Under the pieces are notes generated by a model, which saw only the letters and a list, made by a program, of their open reading frames with translations, was not told the origin of the DNA and did not search any database. A stretch of DNA of 21,151 bases, taken from positions 1-21,151 of the forward strand of contig JAJZVM010000067.1 of NCBI GenBank assembly GCA_021845645.1. The letters run 5' to 3'. Source of the stretch: Bacillota bacterium (GTDB lineage: Bacteria > Bacillota_E > JAJZYS01 > JAJYTV01). Positions 17,442 to 21,151 of the stretch are shown piece by piece. Position numbers and translations under genes: made by a program. How positions within the stretch are numbered: the first letter of the stretch is position 1; every line of letters begins with the position of its first letter.

Positions 17442-18336
17442 CCTGCGGGCACCGCAGGGGGCCGAGCTGTCCTTCGCCGCGAGCTTCGCCGTCGGCCCTG
17501 GCACCATCTGCGCCTTGCACGGGCCGTCCGGCGCTGGCAAGACGACGCTCCTGCGGGCGGTGGCTGGGCTCCTGCCGGCGAACGGCAGCCTGCTGTTCGC
17601 CGGCCTCGACTATCGCAGCCTGCCGCCGTGGCAGCGGCCAATCGGCTGGGTGCCCCAGCGCCAGGGCCTGGTGCCGCACTGGACGCCGGAGGAGCACCTC
17701 AGGGCGCTGGGACCCGCTCTCAGCATCGAACCCAGGCTTGCGCTCGAGCGTCTGGACCTTTGGCGGCTCGGAGGACGGCCCGTGCGACAACTGTCGTTCG
17801 GCGAGCGGCAGCGGCTCGCGCTTGGCCGGGCCCTCTTCGGCGGACGCCGCCTATTCTTGCTGGACGAGCCCTTCTCGGGGCTTGACGCCGCCGCCCGCCG
17901 CAGCATGGGCGACCTCCTGCTCGAGCGCGTCGAGGCCTTGGGGGCCTGCGCCCTGATCGCAACCCATGACCTGCACGATGTGCAGCGGCTGTGCGATCAG
18001 CTCTGCCTCATCGCGGACGGTCGCATGCTGGCGCAGGGACCGACGCACGATCTCGTGCGGCGGCCGCCGAACCCGCAGGCAGCGATCCTGCTCGGCTACC
18101 AGATACTCGCGGGCGGCCTCGCGGTGCACCCTGCGCAGGCCCGCTGGCAGGCGGACCCTGACCTCGTGGCCGTACGGGCCGTCGTGGAACGTGCGCGGCC
18201 GAAGGACTTCGGCTGGCGCATCGAGCTGCGCGCCCAGGATGGGGGCCGGTTCGCCGCGGACCTGGGATCCGAGGGGCCCCTGCCCACGGCGGGGGAAACC
18301 GTCGATGTTTACTTCCCGGACCTCAGGCTGACCTAG
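17428..18336 (+). CDS. ABC importer ATP-binding protein, ModC-like
   Basis: Powers the adjacent permease by ATP hydrolysis. 302 residues. Walker A GPSGAGKTT (32-40), Q-loop VPQRQG, signature LSFGERQRLALGRAL, Walker B LFLLDEPFSG with D-loop LD, and the switch His in ATHD. The signature reads LSFGE where ModC-type proteins usually have LSGGE. The C-terminal 60 residues (VRAVVERARPKD to VDVYFPDLRLT) fit a TOBE-like regulatory domain, as in molybdate or sulfate ATPases. The GTG at 17428 has GGGGGTG 7 nt upstream and lies inside the permease 3' end. A weak 7-bp hairpin over the stop codon (18333-18352) lacks a T-run. Confidence 0.9.
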   Translation: MLHVDLRAPQGAELSFAASFAVGPGTICALHGPSGAGKTTLLRAVAGLLPANGSLLFAGLDYRSLPPWQRPIGWVPQRQGLVPHWTPEEHLRALGPALSIEPRLALERLDLWRLGGRPVRQLSFGERQRLALGRALFGGRRLFLLDEPFSGLDAAARRSMGDLLLERVEALGACALIATHDLHDVQRLCDQLCLIADGRMLAQGPTHDLVRRPPNPQAAILLGYQILAGGLAVHPAQARWQADPDLVAVRAVVERARPKDFGWRIELRAQDGGRFAADLGSEGPLPTAGETVDVYFPDLRLT

Positions 18337-18825
18337 GCGGCCAAGCGCCTGGGCCACGCCGTCCGGCAGATGCCTCGCTTTCGCGGCGAGATGCGGGTAT
18401 CCGTCCGCCAGCGGCGGCAGCAGGTTGACCAGATGCCGCACCCACGCGCGTCGCAAACTGCGGCCGAACACCGGCGAAAGTCCCTCGCCGGCCGCATCAG
18501 GTCTACGCGCCAAACGGCCAGCCGTGCTCGACTCCGGGCCCGGGAGCGCCGCGCCAGGAGGTGACGCGTCAGCGTGCACTGAATGCTGGTGGCGCAGGCG
18601 TGGAATCTCGTGGCCGGAGGCAGGCGGGCGACGGCGGCGACCGTCGCGCCGAGCAGCGGTGCGCTGGCCGTGATCCGACGCTCACACGACAAGTTTCCGA
18701 GTGGCCCGCGTGGTCCTCCGGCCGGGGAGGATTGCCGCCGCGTCCCCGATCCCCGCCAGTCCCTTGACGCGCAAGACAAGGGTTGTGCTTGGCCACGCCA
18801 CGTATCCAGTTGGAGGAGGGACGAC
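18337..18825. other. 489-bp stretch without a convincing gene
   Basis: No frame here shows a recognisable product. On the minus strand, roughly 18345-18480 reads as a protein-like segment with GC-rich third positions (HLVNLLPPLADGYPHLAAKA within it), but the frame continues antisense into the ABC ATPase gene and has no homologue I can name. It may be a gene remnant. The right end serves as the TetR-gene upstream region. Confidence 0.5.
18772..18791. promoter_or_regulatory. Imperfect dyad upstream of the TetR gene
   Basis: CAAGACAA (18772-18779) and TTGTGCTTG (18783-18791) form an imperfect inverted repeat about 35 nt before the TTG start, just after a TTGACG (18764-18769) that could be a -35. 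TetR regulators often bind such dyads at their own promoter. One arm has an extra base and no good -10 is seen. Confidence 0.25.
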
Positions 18826-19431
18826 TTGACCGACCCTGGATCACCCGGACATCCGGCAGTCGCCCGGCGGCGGCGCGGCGCCACCTTGGAGGATGCCATC
18901 CTCGACGCGGCCTGGCGCGAGCTGATGGACGTCGGATATGCGAACCTGACCATCGGAGCCGTCGCCGGGCGAGCGCGGACGAGCAAGCCCGTCCTGTACC
19001 GCCGCTGGCCACGCCGGGCGGACCTGATCCTGGCCGCGATGCTCCGGCATGCGCCGTTGCTGCCCGGACCGCTGCCAGACACCGGAACGCTGCGCGGCGA
19101 CGTTCTGGCCCTGCTCGGGCGGGTCTCCGCCGGAGTTGAGGAAATCGGACTCGCAAACATCTTCGGCATCGCGGCGGACTCGATCCGCGACGAGGCAGAC
19201 GTGTCCTTGATGCATGGCATGGCAGCAGCCACGCAGGCGATGGCAGCCATCCTGCAGCGCGCAGCTTCCCGGGGCGAAACCAGGGCAGGCCTGGCCGTCA
19301 CCGACCGCATCGCTTCGCTACCGGTCGCTCTGGCACGACACGAGCTGTTCTTCGTGCGGCGTGGTCCCGTCCCGGACGCCAGCCTGGCGGAGATCGTCGA
19401 CCAGCTCTTCTTGCCGCTGGTGCGACGGTAG
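18826..19431 (+). CDS. TetR/AcrR-family transcriptional regulator
   Basis: Ligand-responsive DNA-binding repressor. 201 residues with an N-terminal helix-turn-helix (LEDAILDAAWRELMDVGYAN, then TIGAVAGRARTSKPVLYRRW), the classic TetR pattern with YRRW closing the recognition helix. The C-terminal region is helical (VLALLGRVSAG, MHGMAAATQAMAAIL, LARHELFF) and resembles the C-terminal domain common in actinobacterial TetR proteins. The TTG start is chosen because GGAGGAGGG precedes it by about 5 nt and no better start is near. Its target is unknown; candidates are its own gene, the adjacent convergent thioesterase and the upstream importer. It ends 67 bp from the thioesterase stop. Confidence 0.9.
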   Translation: MTDPGSPGHPAVARRRRGATLEDAILDAAWRELMDVGYANLTIGAVAGRARTSKPVLYRRWPRRADLILAAMLRHAPLLPGPLPDTGTLRGDVLALLGRVSAGVEEIGLANIFGIAADSIRDEADVSLMHGMAAATQAMAAILQRAASRGETRAGLAVTDRIASLPVALARHELFFVRRGPVPDASLAEIVDQLFLPLVRR

Positions 19432-19498
19432 GCGACGTGGCGGCGGCCAAGCCCGCCATGCCGTCGTCCAGTCGGCGCGCCCAGTTGCCGACCTGCCT

Positions 19499-19936
19499 CT
19501 AGGCGTCATGCGGGGCTGGGGAATGGGCCGGCAGGTCTGCGAACTGCGCATAGATGCCTGGGAACGCCCGGCGGGCGTTCACGGGCCGCAGGTCGCCCTT
19601 GCGCACGAACGCGTGTTCGGTGAAGCCCTCCGCCAGGAGGTCGCCGTCCATGCGCAGGCGATAGTCGAAGCGCATGCGCGTGGGCGACACCCTGACCGAC
19701 GTCTCCAGTTCCACGGCGTCGTCGTAGCGGCACGGCCGAAGGTAGCGGGCTCCGGTCGAGGTGACGGGCAGCAGGAGTCCCTGGTCCTCGATGTTCCGGT
19801 AGCTGCCTCCGAGCTGGCGGAGCAGCTCCGTCCTCCCCTCGGTGAACCAGTCGAAGTAGTGGGCGTAATAGGCGATGCCCATGCGGTCGGCCTCGCCGTA
19901 GCGCACCCTCAGCCTGATGCGGCACGAACTCTCCAT
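19499..19936 (-). CDS. Acyl-CoA thioesterase, 4HBT/YbgC-like hotdog protein
   Basis: Hydrolyses an acyl-CoA or 4-hydroxybenzoyl-CoA-type thioester. 145 residues, the usual single hotdog domain. The N-terminal block RVRYGEADRMGIAYYAHYFD matches the family, with the acidic residue of EADRMG in the active-site position, followed by WFTEGRTELLRQLG. The ATG at 19936 follows GGGGAG by about 10 nt; longer starts add about 100 residues of low-quality sequence and are rejected. The gene converges on the TetR gene and diverges from the GAF sensor. With the acyl-CoA synthetase in the window it hints at acyl-CoA turnover, but the two are not linked in an operon. Substrate unknown. Confidence 0.9.
   Translation of the reverse strand: MESSCRIRLRVRYGEADRMGIAYYAHYFDWFTEGRTELLRQLGGSYRNIEDQGLLLPVTSTGARYLRPCRYDDAVELETSVRVSPTRMRFDYRLRMDGDLLAEGFTEHAFVRKGDLRPVNARRAFPGIYAQFADLPAHSPAPHDA
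19562..19580. repeat. 19-bp inverted repeat in the thioesterase gene
   Basis: GAACGCCC and GGGCGTTC are perfect 8-bp arms around a 3-nt centre, in the 3' part of the thioesterase coding sequence about 60 nt before its stop. It may be a stable mRNA hairpin or chance in GC-rich DNA. Confidence 0.6.
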
Positions 19937-20100
19937 CTCGCTCGCTCTCCCCTGACGGCTGGTCCCCGCATGCTTCTGCGCGGTGTGGTGCGGAGTCCTG
20001 CCGACCTGCCGAGCAGGGAAGCGGCAGGGGAGGTCGAATTGCCAATTGGTATTTGTGGCCAACTCCAGCCATCCTAGTTCAACGATTAGAGGCGGTGCAC
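19937..20100. promoter_or_regulatory. Divergent promoter region between thioesterase and sensor genes
   Basis: This gap holds an AT-richer stretch (about 20036-20090) that stands out from the surrounding GC. It includes the 8-bp palindrome CCAATTGG (20042-20049) and several -35-like hexamers (TTGCCA at 20039, TTGGTA at 20046). No complete promoter can be set with confidence on either strand. Confidence 0.35.
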
Positions 20101-21151
20101 TTGGCGGCGACGGGGGCGACGGGCCGGCCAGGCGTGGGCGGGACCATCGCCGGCCGCTCCTGGCCACGGCGTGCTCTGGCGGGTCGCGTCCTGCGTGGCG
20201 CGGTCCTCCTTGCGTTTGCCGCGGTGGTTGCATTCCTGCCGCTCTCCTTCGCGTGGATCCTGCCCTTGCTCGCGGTCGTCACCATGACGAGCGGCATCGC
20301 TCTTGGGCCCCTGCCCGCATTCCTGATCGCAATCGGCGCCAGCCTGTTCACCCTTTTCGCGCGCCGCCCCGCCAGCCCGGACATTGCGCTCGCGTCCTTG
20401 CTGGTCCCACTGTTCGCGGTGGCGGTGGGCGGGGCTATCGGCCTTGCGCTCCGGCGCGTGAGTCGCGCGGCCGAGCAATCCGCCCGTCGCGCGCACCTCC
20501 TTTCCCAGGCACTGCTCCGCCTGCCCGCGCTGGACCATCCCGACCAGATCTACCGCGAGCTCCTGCTCTGGCTGCAGGACATTCTCGGCTTCACGCACGC
20601 GGACATCCTCGTCCAGGTCGACAGCGAGCACATGCGGGTGCATTCCGCGCTGGGCTGGACCCCGCCGTCCGGCATCACCCTGCCGCTCCAGTCGATTACG
20701 GGCCGCGCCCTGCGCACGGGTCGCGTGCAGCACGTGCCGGACACGCAGGCGGACCCCGAATTCGTGCAGGGCGTAGGCATCGACGCAACCCACAGCGAGC
20801 TCGCCCTGCCCATCAAGGTGAGCGAGCAGATCCACGCCGTGCTCAACATCGAGCGCAGCCGCACCGGAGCTTTCCTTCAGGACGAGATCTCGACCCTTGA
20901 GGCACTCGTCCTGGCCGTCGGCGACGCGATCGAGCGGCTTGGACAACTGGAGGCGACGAACCAGACGTCGCGCCAGCAGGACTTCCTGCTCGACTTCTCG
21001 CGCCAGGTCACGCAGCAGGGCACGCCGCAAGGCGTCGCCCAGCGCGCCTTGCAACTCCTCCTGCCGTTCGCAGGCGCGGATGTCGGTCTCATCTGGCTGC
21101 CCGGCGGTCGGGCCCACCTGTTGGCAGGGCAAGGCATGGGCGACTTCCAAC
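20101..21151 (+). CDS. Membrane-anchored GAF-domain sensor protein (5' part, runs off right edge)
   Basis: Signal-transduction protein; the output domain lies beyond the window, so histidine kinase, phosphatase or cyclic-di-GMP enzyme all remain possible. 350 codons are visible. Residues about 33-118 form four hydrophobic helices with short loops, an arrangement like the DUF4118-type sensor anchors. A linker helix (RRAHLLSQALLRLPALDHPD, about 129-148) leads into a GAF domain (about 140-285; GITLPLQSITGRALRTGRVQ, then ELALPIKVSEQIHAVLNIER). A second GAF begins near residue 295 (QQDFLLDFSRQVTQQG). The frame is certain; the start is not: TTG at 20101 has AGAGG 8 nt upstream, with GTG at 20095 and 20134 as alternatives. 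Confidence 0.8.
   Translation, partial: MAATGATGRPGVGGTIAGRSWPRRALAGRVLRGAVLLAFAAVVAFLPLSFAWILPLLAVVTMTSGIALGPLPAFLIAIGASLFTLFARRPASPDIALASLLVPLFAVAVGGAIGLALRRVSRAAEQSARRAHLLSQALLRLPALDHPDQIYRELLLWLQDILGFTHADILVQVDSEHMRVHSALGWTPPSGITLPLQSITGRALRTGRVQHVPDTQADPEFVQGVGIDATHSELALPIKVSEQIHAVLNIERSRTGAFLQDEISTLEALVLAVGDAIERLGQLEATNQTSRQQDFLLDFSRQVTQQGTPQGVAQRALQLLLPFAGADVGLIWLPGGRAHLLAGQGMGDFQ

Noticed and set aside
18333..18352. Terminator after the ABC ATPase gene
   Set aside because: The stem is only about seven pairs with a wobble, overlaps the stop codon and has no T-run.
19506..20233. Longer versions of the thioesterase gene
   Set aside because: Starts upstream of 19936 add low-complexity Pro/Arg sequence that crosses the AT-rich divergent promoter region; the hotdog domain begins right after the ATG at 19936.

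Overview
The window is 21 kb of very GC-rich bacterial DNA with tightly packed genes, frequent GTG and TTG starts, and strong GGAGG-type ribosome binding sites. It has the look of Actinobacteriota, Chloroflexota or a high-GC Bacillota. The sequence alone does not decide among them. Most of it is chromosomal core metabolism, not a mobile or accessory island. I see no tRNA, rRNA, CRISPR array, insertion sequence or phage gene.

Left end (1-2811, minus strand): the 5' 937 codons of a large superfamily I helicase of the DUF4011/UPF1-like type, running off the left edge. A 340-bp divergent intergenic region holding a perfect 15-bp dyad separates it from a tight plus-strand operon nuoABCDEFGH (3152-10602). 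This encodes the NADH-input and quinone-connecting modules plus subunits A and H of respiratory complex I. The operon stops at nuoH: nuoI and the proton-pumping subunits nuoJKLMN are not in the window. Ending 9 bp from nuoH on the opposite strand is a type II NADH dehydrogenase-like flavoprotein (10612-11790).

Centre (11975-15188): 1-pyrroline-5-carboxylate dehydrogenase (proline/arginine breakdown, NADH-producing), with a structured leader and a clear intrinsic terminator, is followed by an acyl-CoA synthetase. P5CDH and fatty acid oxidation supply reducing equivalents that NDH-1 and NDH-2 can oxidise, so the neighbourhood makes sense as catabolism feeding the respiratory chain. That link is inference from co-location.

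Right part (15190-21151): a polytopic membrane protein of glycosyltransferase-C-like appearance is coupled to a two-gene ABC importer of the molybdate/tungstate/sulfate type (permease and ATPase, no binding protein here). A 489-bp stretch without a convincing gene follows. Then come a TetR-family repressor (TTG start), a convergent 4HBT acyl-CoA thioesterase, and the 5' part of a membrane-anchored GAF-domain sensor that runs off the right edge.

I find no clearly new system. The points worth a second look are the split complex I operon facing an NDH-2, the leader ORF and hairpin in front of the P5CDH gene, a 13-bp perfect hairpin inside that gene, and the dyad in the helicase promoter region.
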